Program-made: the position numbers and the translations under genes
The notes under the pieces: model-generated
What the model was told of the DNA's origin: nothing
Seen by the model: only the letters and a program-made list of their open reading frames with translations
Databases searched by the model: none
In this document: one piece after another, positions 1-5,688 of the stretch
Layout: each line of letters begins with the position of its first letter
Position numbering within the stretch: position 1 is the stretch's first letter
Assembly (NCBI GenBank): GCA_001781275.1
Contig: MFLH01000010.1
Location: 1-13,041 of the forward strand
Source of the DNA: Candidatus Kaiserbacteria bacterium RIFCSPHIGHO2_02_FULL_54_11b
GTDB taxonomy: Bacteria > Patescibacteriota > Minisyncoccia > Phycocordibacterales > UBA2100
Direction: 5' to 3'
DNA: 13,041 nucleotides

Positions 1-507
1 CCAATTCACCATCCGCGCACGAGCAGGCTCACGATCCCAATAGCCCCAGAGATCTGCAAGGAAGTGCATAAACCCGAGACCTGCCACAAGCAGCACCGTC
101 AGGACTTTGAGAAGAAATCCTATCGTGAGCTCTTCTCCCTGCAAGAAGGTGTTGAGCAATACGATGAGATCTATCACGAGCGCTGCACCCGCGAGGAAGA
201 GCGTGAGGAAGAGCGCCCAGCGGCGAACCCAGATGTCGTTGCGCGAAGGGTCTGCCGCAATAGAGCGGCGGATAAAACGCATGAGGACGAGAAAGACGGG
301 AGTCAGCACGATGAGACTCGCCATCTCGTAGCTGACGGTGTTGGAATACGGGTCGTAGTAGTAATACTGGTCTACAACGGGATTCGGGAATGCGTGATTA
401 ATGTATTCGAATACCAATGTCACAAACGCGAATATTCCCGCATAGAGCGAGACCATCGCACCTATCCAAAACACGAAATCCTTCGGCGTTACTTTTGGTT
501 TATCCAT
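1..507 (-). CDS. DUF5671-like integral membrane protein (3' end beyond window)
   Basis: The frame is open from the ATG at 507 to the window edge, giving 169 residues without a stop, so the C-terminus is missing. The protein has four hydrophobic segments (about residues 11-36, 61-80, 97-121 and 130-153) separated by short charged loops such as the RRSIAADPSRND stretch around 80-91. The tyrosine-rich loop near 47-59 lies between segments 1 and 2. The arrangement, including the FVFWIGAMVSLYAG start, resembles DUF5671 proteins, which are frequent in Parcubacteria and have no established function. It lies just downstream of ychF on the same strand, 17 bases after its stop codon. The ATG is chosen because the promoter-like TGGTATAAT directly precedes it. 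The membrane-protein call is firm; the family name is by recall only. Confidence 0.75.
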   Translation of the reverse strand, partial: MDKPKVTPKDFVFWIGAMVSLYAGIFAFVTLVFEYINHAFPNPVVDQYYYYDPYSNTVSYEMASLIVLTPVFLVLMRFIRRSIAADPSRNDIWVRRWALFLTLFLAGAALVIDLIVLLNTFLQGEELTIGFLLKVLTVLLVAGLGFMHFLADLWGYWDREPARARMVNW

Positions 508-515
508 ATGCCGGC

Positions 516-524
516 ATTATACCA
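516..524 (-). promoter_or_regulatory. extended -10 promoter, near-leaderless
   Basis: On the minus strand the sequence reads TGGTATAAT, a perfect extended -10 element (TG-N-TATAAT). It ends 8 bases before the ATG at 507, so transcription would start within a few bases of that ATG, giving a leaderless or nearly leaderless mRNA. No good -35 hexamer is visible 16-19 bases upstream, as is usual for extended -10 promoters. It begins immediately past the ychF stop (525-527), so the downstream gene can be expressed independently of ychF. Confidence 0.6.
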
Positions 525-1631
525 CTAAACCCTAAACTCCATGACATCTCCATCATTTACAACATATTCGCGACCTTCTGTCCGCACCGCGCCATTCTCA
601 CGCGCTTTTGCCCAGCTTCCGGCCTCCAAAAGCTTGTCCCAGTGGATAACGTCGGCACGGATGAATTTGTCGCGGAAATCGCTGTGAATGGCGGCACCGG
701 CCTCGGGCGCCGTGGAACCTCGGGGAATCGTCCACGCACGACTTTCTTTCTCACCTGTAGTAAGGAAGGAGATGAGGTCAAGGAGCTTGTAACCCGCTTT
801 AATGAGGTCATCGAGCCCGTCGGACGCAACGCCGAGCTCGCGACGGAAATCGGCACGCTCATCGTCGTGTACATCAGAGAGGTCTTTTTCGACACCCGCG
901 TCAACGACGACATATCCCGCTCCGGATGAGTCGAGAAAATTCTTCAGGGCCTTCCATCTACTTCCCCCTTCAGCGTCCACGTTCACGGTCCCACTTTTTC
1001 TGTTGAGAATATAGAGAACGGGTTTCATGGTGAGTAAGTGCAAACCTTTTGCGACGAGCTGCTCTTGAGTGTCCAGTCCTACAATCCGCGCTGGCTTGCC
1101 TGCCTTTAAGACCGGCACGATCTTGCGGAGCACATCACGCTCTGCGATAAGCTCTTTGTCCCCTCCTTTCGAATCGCGCTCCACTCGTTCGAGCCGTTTC
1201 TCTGCAGTCTGCATGTCGGCGAGCACGAGCTCGAGATCTATTGTCTCGATATCGCTTAGAGGATCCACGGCCCCCGCCACATGGTGCACATCTTCGTCGT
1301 CGAACATGCGCACGACTTCGGCTATCGCGTCCACTTCGCGGATGTGCGTGAGAAACTGGTTGCCGAGTCCCTCCCCTTGCGAAGCACCTTTCACCAAACC
1401 TGCAATATCGACGAATTCCACGGCCGCCGGCACTTTCTTTTCTGACTTGGACATCTCTGCCAGTTTGTCGAGCCGAAAATCCGGCACGGCAACTATCCCG
1501 ACCGACGGGTCGATCGTGCAAAAAGGATAATTTTCCGCGGGCACCCCCTTTTTTGTCAATGCATTAAAAAGCGTCGATTTCCCGACGTTGGGTAGGCCTA
1601 CGATCCCTATCGCTAGTTTTGAGCTCGACAT
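525..1631 (-). CDS. ychF: ribosome-binding ATPase YchF (OBG family)
   Basis: This is a 368-residue cytoplasmic P-loop ATPase, close to the usual length of about 363. The G1/P-loop GLPNVGKST is at residues 12-20 and the G3 motif DIAGLVKGAS at 75-84; the switch region GEGLGNQFL follows. A coiled-coil insertion (about 135-170) and a C-terminal TGS domain (about 280-368, ending GDVMEFRV) complete the family layout. The G4 position, usually NxxE in YchF, reads NRKS (210-213). YchF binds the ribosome and hydrolyses ATP, with roles in translation and stress regulation. The frame is open 22 codons further upstream, but the ATG giving MSSSKLAIGIVG is chosen because family proteins begin there. This start lies inside the end of the recombinase gene (68-bp overlap), and no clear Shine-Dalgarno is visible. 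Confidence 0.95.
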   Translation of the reverse strand: MSSSKLAIGIVGLPNVGKSTLFNALTKKGVPAENYPFCTIDPSVGIVAVPDFRLDKLAEMSKSEKKVPAAVEFVDIAGLVKGASQGEGLGNQFLTHIREVDAIAEVVRMFDDEDVHHVAGAVDPLSDIETIDLELVLADMQTAEKRLERVERDSKGGDKELIAERDVLRKIVPVLKAGKPARIVGLDTQEQLVAKGLHLLTMKPVLYILNRKSGTVNVDAEGGSRWKALKNFLDSSGAGYVVVDAGVEKDLSDVHDDERADFRRELGVASDGLDDLIKAGYKLLDLISFLTTGEKESRAWTIPRGSTAPEAGAAIHSDFRDKFIRADVIHWDKLLEAGSWAKARENGAVRTEGREYVVNDGDVMEFRV

Positions 1632-3297
1632 AAATATTTGTTGAAGACGGGAAAAGGAAGTCGCGCTGAATTGGAGAAACGACAGAGACCGGCACATAGC
1701 CGCTCACCTGTAGCCGCCCCGGGACGCCAACGATTTCGTCTACAACGTCCAACATTATGTCGCGTTTTTGCTCGAAACTCAAGCCGTGAAGAGCCTCTAC
1801 CACCTCCGTGTTGAGGCACTCTACCTCCCCCGGCTGCAGGATGGAGCTGTCGTGTTGTACTCGAGACGCGGCCTGTTCATTGGCGGCCTGTCGCTCAAGC
1901 TCAGCGATTTTTTCCTTGAGAGGAGCTGTCAGTTCCGTAAGCTGTGCAAGCTCTATCGCTCCCCCACCGTACGCAACGTGATAGCGCTGTTCTTGCTTTT
2001 TCAGCGCTACGATCTCGTGCTTGAGTGCGTCAACGCCAACACCGGTAGCGCCGCACTTTACTTTCTGCTGCTTCATCCAGCGCTGAATCTGAAGTTCGAT
2101 ATGCTCCTTCGAGCCCATCAACTCCACGAGCTTCGACCACACGTGCTTATCAGCGATACGAGAGTTAATGCCCTTTTCTTTGCATGTTGCGGGCAACGGG
2201 AAGCTTTTCACGCGATTCGAACAGCGATAATAGAGATACTTGCCATGCTGCGGTCCCTCCCCCGTGCGAGAACAGCCGCAAACGCAACGCATGCGCTCCG
2301 CGAGAAGATACGCGTTCTTTTTATTTCGTTGAGACGTCTCATAATTTTCTTTGAGCTGGGTTTGCACACGCGCAAAGAGTGCCTTACCCTCCTCTCCTTC
2401 AAGAATCGATGGCGTTGGAATGGGCAACCACTCGCCCTTCGGCTTCATCTTTCGACTGGTCTTTTTCACCTTGCGGTACCTCACATCTTTTTTCCAAGGC
2501 TTCTGCGGTACAATAGCAATTGAAGCACCAAAATACGCCTGTCCGATGTAGGTCTCACGTTTAAGCATCGTCGAAAGCGTCGTCGTGCCCCACACTCCGT
2601 TACTGTTCTTACGCGGTTTGATGTTCATTTCTTGCAACCGTTTAATAACTTTGCGTATCGTCAATTTTCCGTCGCCCACCCACTCGAACAACATGCGTAC
2701 GACGCGGGCTTCCACGGGATTGATAATGAGATGCGTCTCCACAAAATCGGGATCGCTTGGTTTCCCCCTTCGCTTAACAAGCGTATATCCGTACGGCGCG
2801 ATGCTCGTGATGATGTGCTTGTCTCTTGCCTTGCGCAATTTGCCAAGACGAAAACGTTCCGCGATCTTGGCGCGCTCATACTCCGCAAAGAGGCCGTGCA
2901 CACCAAAGAGAATTTTTTCCATGGGATCTTTCGGAGCGGATCTCGTTTTGAAATGGACCTCTTTCTCCGCTTCCTTGAGTTCGTCGAGCACAATTTCCTG
3001 ATATGAATAACGGCGGGCCAGCCGGTCTGGATCGTAGATCAGCACGGCATCCCACATGCCCGTTTTCGCGTCTTGCCGCAACTGATCGAGATGCGGACGC
3101 GCCAGTATGTCACCAGACCACCCCTCGTCCTTGTACTCGCGTACTACCACATAGCCGTCGGCCCCGTATCGGTCGTCGGCCATTTTCTTCAGTTCCATCC
3201 GCTGATTCTCGATCGTATTCTCGTCTTCTTGTAGCGCGGTCGAGACCCTTCCGTAATAAGCGATTAATTTTGGCCCAATCTTACTTGCGGATTCCAT
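1564..3297 (-). CDS. large serine recombinase (zinc-ribbon type)
   Basis: This 577-residue protein has the full large-serine-recombinase layout. The N-terminal resolvase domain (about 10-155) carries the catalytic motif YYGRVST with nucleophile Ser19, and DPDRLARR with Arg92 and Arg95. The recombinase domain follows (about 165-270, beginning APYGYTLVKR), then a zinc ribbon (about 335-375: Cys338, Cys340/342, Cys359, Cys372), a coiled coil (about 420-470) and a C-terminal tail. Such enzymes integrate, excise or invert DNA at short att sites through a Ser-DNA intermediate, often as the integrase of a mobile element. About the last 22 residues are encoded by the start of ychF in another frame, which suggests that the gene was placed at this junction by insertion. 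It lies 15 bases after the 71-residue ORF. The ATG at 3297 has an A-rich leader without Shine-Dalgarno. Confidence 0.93.
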   Translation of the reverse strand: MESASKIGPKLIAYYGRVSTALQEDENTIENQRMELKKMADDRYGADGYVVVREYKDEGWSGDILARPHLDQLRQDAKTGMWDAVLIYDPDRLARRYSYQEIVLDELKEAEKEVHFKTRSAPKDPMEKILFGVHGLFAEYERAKIAERFRLGKLRKARDKHIITSIAPYGYTLVKRRGKPSDPDFVETHLIINPVEARVVRMLFEWVGDGKLTIRKVIKRLQEMNIKPRKNSNGVWGTTTLSTMLKRETYIGQAYFGASIAIVPQKPWKKDVRYRKVKKTSRKMKPKGEWLPIPTPSILEGEEGKALFARVQTQLKENYETSQRNKKNAYLLAERMRCVCGCSRTGEGPQHGKYLYYRCSNRVKSFPLPATCKEKGINSRIADKHVWSKLVELMGSKEHIELQIQRWMKQQKVKCGATGVGVDALKHEIVALKKQEQRYHVAYGGGAIELAQLTELTAPLKEKIAELERQAANEQAASRVQHDSSILQPGEVECLNTEVVEALHGLSFEQKRDIMLDVVDEIVGVPGRLQVSGYVPVSVVSPIQRDFLFPSSTNIYVELKTSDRDRRPTQRREIDAF

Positions 3298-3312
3298 ATC
3301 GGTTTAATTTTA

Positions 3313-3528
3313 CTATGCGCCGGTAATATCTCCGTCCCCTGCTGCTCGACGCCTATGCACAAGTTCCGCAAATAGGCGGTCAAACGCCCTATTTACGCGT
3401 TGTTTTCCCTCATCCGAAGCTATGTACTCATAGACCACGGCGGGCACGAGGCCAAGGGACGGCGCGGATTTCGACCACGCGCCGTCCAACTGAGCCTGAA
3501 TGAACTGCTGAAGCGATTCGTACTCCAT
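3313..3528 (-). CDS. 71-residue hypothetical protein in recombinase operon
   Basis: The protein is small, probably helical and soluble, and I do not recognise it. It begins MEYESLQQFIQAQLDG, has a hydrophobic middle (GLVPAVVYEYI, about 26-36) and an amphipathic basic segment (RVNRAFDRLFAELVHRRR, about 44-61), and ends with a Gly/Asp-rich tail. No Cys, signal peptide or membrane segment is visible. Its ATG comes 2 bases after the stop of the upstream resolvase-like gene, and its stop is 15 bases before the large recombinase, so all three are probably co-transcribed and translated by reinitiation. Position alone suggests an accessory or directionality factor for recombination; that is inference. 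No Shine-Dalgarno is seen. Another ORF covers part of this stretch in a different frame, but the junction geometry favours this one. Confidence 0.5.
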   Translation of the reverse strand: MEYESLQQFIQAQLDGAWSKSAPSLGLVPAVVYEYIASDEGKQRVNRAFDRLFAELVHRRRAAGDGDITGA

Positions 3529-3530
3529 AC

Positions 3531-4103
3531 TTACTTGCTGTCCAGCCCAGCCCCTCCCCTTCCGGTGCGATATGGCTCACGCTCCGACTCGAGGAGTGCA
3601 ACGTGCAAGTGATACGCCGGGCAGTCGGTGCTGTGCTCAATGTTCGCGAACAGAATCTCGACGCCACGGTCCAATAGTGCATTTTCTAACGCCTGGTAGA
3701 CTTCTACACTCCTCGCGAGACGCGTGATCTCTGTCGCTACGAACCCATCGACATGATTTTCACGACAATATGCCATCGCGGCGACCAGCCCGGGACGATA
3801 TAGTTCGTTCGCGGACTCTCCATCGTCCCTAAAAACCTCGAGAATTTCCATTCCATTTTCCTCGCAGGCCTCGCGGCACATGTGCTCCTGGTGCTCTAGG
3901 CTCGCTGTGTAATCCGCATCCGAACCATTGCGGACGTAGATAACCGCCGTGTCCTCAAACTCGGGAGCATTATTAATAACGCCACTGCTCTTGCGAGAGC
4001 ATTGCGGATCGTGAGACCCGCGCTTCTGACTTTTCATACTCTGATGAATGTCTTTTAGGCGAATGGAAAACCGTCTCATCAGAAACTGGTTCACCACGCG
4101 CAT
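3531..4103 (-). CDS. resolvase-domain protein, catalytic serine displaced, no DNA-binding domain
   Basis: About residues 53-175 match the serine-recombinase catalytic fold: AVIYVRN, SLEHQEHMCREACEENG, VFRDDGESANELYRPGL, ITRLARS, LENALLDRGVEILFANIEHSTDCPAYHLHVALLESERE. Only this domain is present. The chain ends soon after the position where helix E and a DNA-binding or recombinase domain would follow. The motif usually reading YxRVST is YVRNGSDAD here, with Gly60 in the nucleophile column and Ser61 one place later. The usual Asp of DRLAR is Thr127, while both Arg residues (128, 131) are kept. It is therefore either catalytically dead or shifted. It leads the operon with the 71-residue protein and the full recombinase. 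Three ATGs are possible (4103, 4079, 4037); none has a strong Shine-Dalgarno, and 4103 lies in an 18-bp dyad, so a later start is quite possible. Confidence 0.7.
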   Translation of the reverse strand: MRVVNQFLMRRFSIRLKDIHQSMKSQKRGSHDPQCSRKSSGVINNAPEFEDTAVIYVRNGSDADYTASLEHQEHMCREACEENGMEILEVFRDDGESANELYRPGLVAAMAYCRENHVDGFVATEITRLARSVEVYQALENALLDRGVEILFANIEHSTDCPAYHLHVALLESEREPYRTGRGGAGLDSK

Positions 4104-4115
4104 TAAATAATGCGC
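4098..4115. promoter_or_regulatory. 18-bp perfect dyad at recombinase operon start
   Basis: The sequence is GCGCATTA-AA-TAATGCGC, two perfect 8-bp arms around a 2-bp spacer. Its centre is AT-rich and its flanks GC-rich. It covers the first possible ATG (4101-4103) of the recombinase operon and a weak -10-like TATTTA on the minus strand. Such a dyad suits a repressor operator or a recombinase-binding site. Which protein binds it cannot be told from the sequence. Confidence 0.5.
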
Positions 4116-4166
4116 TCAGCGACACTCCGAACGACTGTTATGGAGCACGTTTGAGCTTCAGGGGGA

Positions 4167-4204
4167 ATAACAACGCCACCCCGAAGCCTTCACGCGCTTG
4201 TTAT
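4167..4204. repeat. bulged inverted repeat, attC-like in shape
   Basis: The arms ATAACAACGC (4167-4176) and GCGCTTGTTAT (4194-4204) are fully complementary except for one extra base, C4197, giving a 10-bp stem with a single extrahelical base. The 17-base interior contains GAAG-C-CTTC. Extrahelical bases in a long stem are typical of integron attC sites. However, the outer ends do not match the RYYYAAC/GTTRRRY core boxes, the site is short, and no tyrosine integrase is present. It lies about 65-100 bases upstream of the recombinase operon. Confidence 0.4.
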
Positions 4205-4271
4205 ATGGAGATTCTACAGCGCCGTTTTCGCCAGCATTCGGTCGGTTACTGGGGATAACCTCGCTGGGACG

Positions 4272-4357
4272 CGCCATTGCTCATGGCGAACAGCGCCGTA
4301 TGCGGAGGGGGCACCTCTGCTTCTCGCCTCGAGCGCCCGGCCCACCGGAAGCCGGGC
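4272..4357. other. cluster of three tandem hairpins
   Basis: Three perfect stems follow each other closely: CGCCAT/ATGGCG with loop TGCTC (4272-4288), a 7-bp stem GCGGAGG/CCTCTGC with one wobble (4302-4320), and GCCCGGC/GCCGGGC with a 9-base loop (4335-4357). The last is followed on the plus strand by a run of seven A (4364-4370), so on the minus strand the T-run precedes the hairpin, which is the wrong order for an intrinsic terminator. The cluster therefore suggests a structured RNA or protein-binding region, not a terminator. Confidence 0.45.
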
Positions 4358-4811
4358 CAGCATCAAAAAAAGGACTCTACTAAACTTGCCTGAGATTCAG
4401 TTCTTTGGGGGCCTCAGGTCCACGAGATCACCAAATCTCCTGACGGAGACGGGGCGAGAAGTGGGTCGGCTGGTTATAGGCAGGGCTTGAAAGCGTATCC
4501 GCCTGACCGGTTCGATTGTGTACGGTGAAATTCCATACCGCAGCCGATAAGGATGTAAATCAGCTATAAAACGCTGTCGAAGAACCGTTCCCAATACACG
4601 TTTCGACGGACGGTGAGGGGTGACGGGGATACCAAAATGGATTCCCTAATGGATCCTTGATAGCGATGCTGAACGATACGCTACGTTCGATCCTCGGTCG
4701 ACGGGGGGAATGAGGCCGTGATGCGAGTCATGATCTCTGACCCTTGTTGAAGAGCTAAACGAACGGGGCTGGTAGGAGCGAGCCATCGCCCACCATCAGT
4801 CGCAAGCTGCA

Positions 4812-4848
4812 CCCTGCACACCCGTAACAGCTCGGTTGAAGTGCAGGG
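4812..4848. other. 8-bp stem-loop
   Basis: CCCTGCAC (4812-4819) pairs perfectly with GTGCAGGG (4841-4848) around a 21-base loop that itself contains the D-arm-like AGCTCGGTTG. No T-run follows on either strand. The surrounding bases do not fold into a tRNA. It is one of the stronger local structures in the orphan region. Confidence 0.35.
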
Positions 4849-5158
4849 CTCGGAAAGAGGGTTAACGACCAGCGGCATACCCAGCATAGCCAATCGGGGC
4901 ATTCAGGACTGCACGTAGGCTATAGCGGACACAACACAGCGGCACACTGGCATCCACACATACATACGGATGACAGGGTTACTCGGCAGCATACTGCACA
5001 ACTTCAAACCCATGGCCGAGGGGGTGGGGGGCGGCTTCCATTCTCACCTCGATCTCCGGGAAGAATGTTCCCCAATACTTGGTAATTATTAGTAATTGAT
5101 CTGGCGTGTGTGCCGTCTGAAATTCGGATTCACGTCCCAGAAATTAGCATAGCTACAC

Positions 5159-5317
5159 ATGAATATGCCTGTGAGTCTACTCGAATCTGTTCAAGCACCG
5201 AAGTTAAGGAAGAAAAGAGAATCATTAAGGGCACGTGGCATTAACCCACGCGCAATGCGAACTAATCCCCGAGCAAAGGAAACCAACCCGCGTGCTCTGC
5301 GGAAATTCGGGGCCTAG
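5159..5317 (+). CDS. 52-residue basic protein with three NPRA heptads
   Basis: This short ORF is easily missed and I recognise no family. It encodes a basic protein: residues 1-26 include the cluster KLRKKRESLRAR, followed by three 7-residue repeats GINPRAM, RTNPRAK and ETNPRAL (27-47) and the tail RKFGA. The NPRA core is invariant, yet its codons vary at all four third positions across the copies (AAC/AAT/AAC, CCA/CCC/CCG, CGC/CGA/CGT, GCA/GCA/GCT) with no first- or second-position change. That is a strong sign of selection on protein sequence. An in-frame TAG at 5150-5152 prevents extension upstream; ATG at 5159 or 5165 is possible, and no Shine-Dalgarno is present. It is the only plus-strand gene I support and converges on the HNH gene. 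Role unknown; nucleic-acid binding is a guess from its charge. Confidence 0.5.
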   Translation: MNMPVSLLESVQAPKLRKKRESLRARGINPRAMRTNPRAKETNPRALRKFGA

Positions 5318-5332
5318 CGACGCTAGTGCCCT
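5309..5332. terminator. hairpin between convergent genes, possible weak terminator
   Basis: GGGGCCTAGC pairs with GCTAG-T-GCCCT around loop GAC, giving a 10-bp stem with one bulged T and one closing G-T pair. It covers the stop codon of the NPRA ORF and lies 36 bases beyond the HNH stop, between the two converging genes. On the minus strand it is followed by GAATTT, only a weak U-run, and on the plus strand by no T-run. It may act as a weak terminator for the defence operon or may be part of the adjoining tRNA-like remnant. Confidence 0.35.
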
Positions 5333-5352
5333 CGGGAGGATTCGGACCCCCC
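5324..5352 (-). pseudogene. tRNA 3'-end-like remnant
   Basis: On the minus strand this reads like the end of a tRNA gene: a 5-bp T-stem (GGGGG with CCTCC), a 7-base T-loop TCCGAAT (normally TTCGAAT), then CGAGGGC as the 3' acceptor strand, discriminator A, and CTA in place of CCA. No matching 5' acceptor strand GCCCTCG or proper anticodon arm lies upstream; that DNA is the end of the HNH gene. It may be a decayed tRNA fragment or the duplicated 3' end left by an integration event. Chance resemblance is possible. Confidence 0.3.
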
Positions 5353-5367
5353 AACCTCGTAGCATCG

Positions 5368-5688
5368 TCAAGATTCCCTCGTGAGATATTCCTTTACGGG
5401 CTTGGCGACGGTTTTCTCATTGATATTCTTTTGCTTGCAATATGGCGTGTTGAGCCAATCCGATAGTTTCTTCACACCTTTACTCGAATTACAGGCAGTA
5501 CAACACATCATGATGTTCTCCTTTGTCGGCAGACCGTCGTTGTCGATATGCTCGAACGTCGCCTTGTCGCCCGGCGTTCCTTTGGCTTGAGCGTGTTCTT
5601 TGAGGGGAATTCGGCAATACACACAAAGCTTGTCCCTATTTCTTACTTCCGCTTCAAGCCATTCTGGGATACCCCAATTATTTGCCAT
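5368..5688 (-). CDS. small HNH endonuclease-type protein
   Basis: This 106-residue protein is a nearly bare HNH domain. The zinc knuckles are C22-V-Y-C25 and C63-T-A-C66. The catalytic His is in FEHID (His47), Asn58 is in KENIMM, and the closing motif is ACNSSKG (Asn67, Lys70). HNH nucleases cut DNA with a metal ion through a beta-beta-alpha fold. No separate DNA-binding domain is visible, so specificity may come from a partner. The ATG at 5688 is chosen because it gives MANNWGIPEWLEAEVRNRD, a usual HNH leader, and because it overlaps the end of the upstream DUF262 gene by 11 nt, implying coupled translation. The frame could extend to 5751 inside that gene, but that part does not look conserved. 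It is the last gene of the defence operon. Confidence 0.85.
   Translation of the reverse strand: MANNWGIPEWLEAEVRNRDKLCVYCRIPLKEHAQAKGTPGDKATFEHIDNDGLPTKENIMMCCTACNSSKGVKKLSDWLNTPYCKQKNINEKTVAKPVKEYLTRES

Larger units (their letters stand above)
4116..5158. other. about 1 kb without a protein gene; hairpin-rich, possible structured RNA or remnant
   Basis: No convincing coding sequence is seen on either strand. The longest frames (about 61-73 codons) have no recognisable motif and are of chance size. The segment holds several GC-rich perfect hairpins, listed separately, plus GAGAT/ATCTC (4434-4438/4445-4449), CCTGAG/CTCAGG (4389-4394/4423-4428) and GGGAA/TTCCC near 5058-5072. AT-rich AATTA-TTAG-TAATT (5084-5097) lies near the right end and could belong to a promoter. 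This length of non-coding DNA is unusual in such a compact genome. It may be a structured RNA, the attachment or control region of the recombinase element, or decayed sequence. I recognise no known RNA family. Transcription direction is unknown. Confidence 0.45.

Noticed and set aside
1768..2523. Long plus-strand ORF (251 codons) opposite the recombinase gene
   Set aside because: It is the antisense shadow of a recombinase with clear catalytic and zinc-ribbon motifs, and has no recognisable domain of its own.
4249..4259. CTGGGGATAAC, matching a conserved 23S rRNA stretch
   Set aside because: Flanking bases do not match 23S rRNA; an 11-base match alone is likely chance.
4335..4372. GC-rich hairpin beside A7 as an intrinsic terminator
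   Set aside because: The A-run follows the hairpin on the plus strand, so on the minus strand the T-run comes before it; the order is wrong for both directions.
4198..4383. 61-codon plus-strand ORF starting at TTG
   Set aside because: It runs across the three-hairpin cluster, has a non-ATG start and a low-complexity Pro/Gly/Arg content typical of GC-rich non-coding DNA.
4397..4594. 65-codon minus-strand ORF in the orphan region
   Set aside because: No motif, no ribosome-binding signal, and a length expected by chance.
4601..4609. TTTCGACGG, as at the 5' end of tmRNA (ssrA)
   Set aside because: No tRNA-like ends pair around it, and no tag frame or TTCGAAT-type T-arm follows at the expected distance.
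4681..4902. 73-codon minus-strand ORF in the orphan region
   Set aside because: No domain or recognisable pattern; it covers the 8-bp stem-loop at 4812-4848, which fits structure better than coding.
5320..5400. A complete functional tRNA gene on the minus strand
   Set aside because: Only the 3' part fits; no 5' acceptor strand or usable anticodon arm is present, and the region is the end of the HNH gene.
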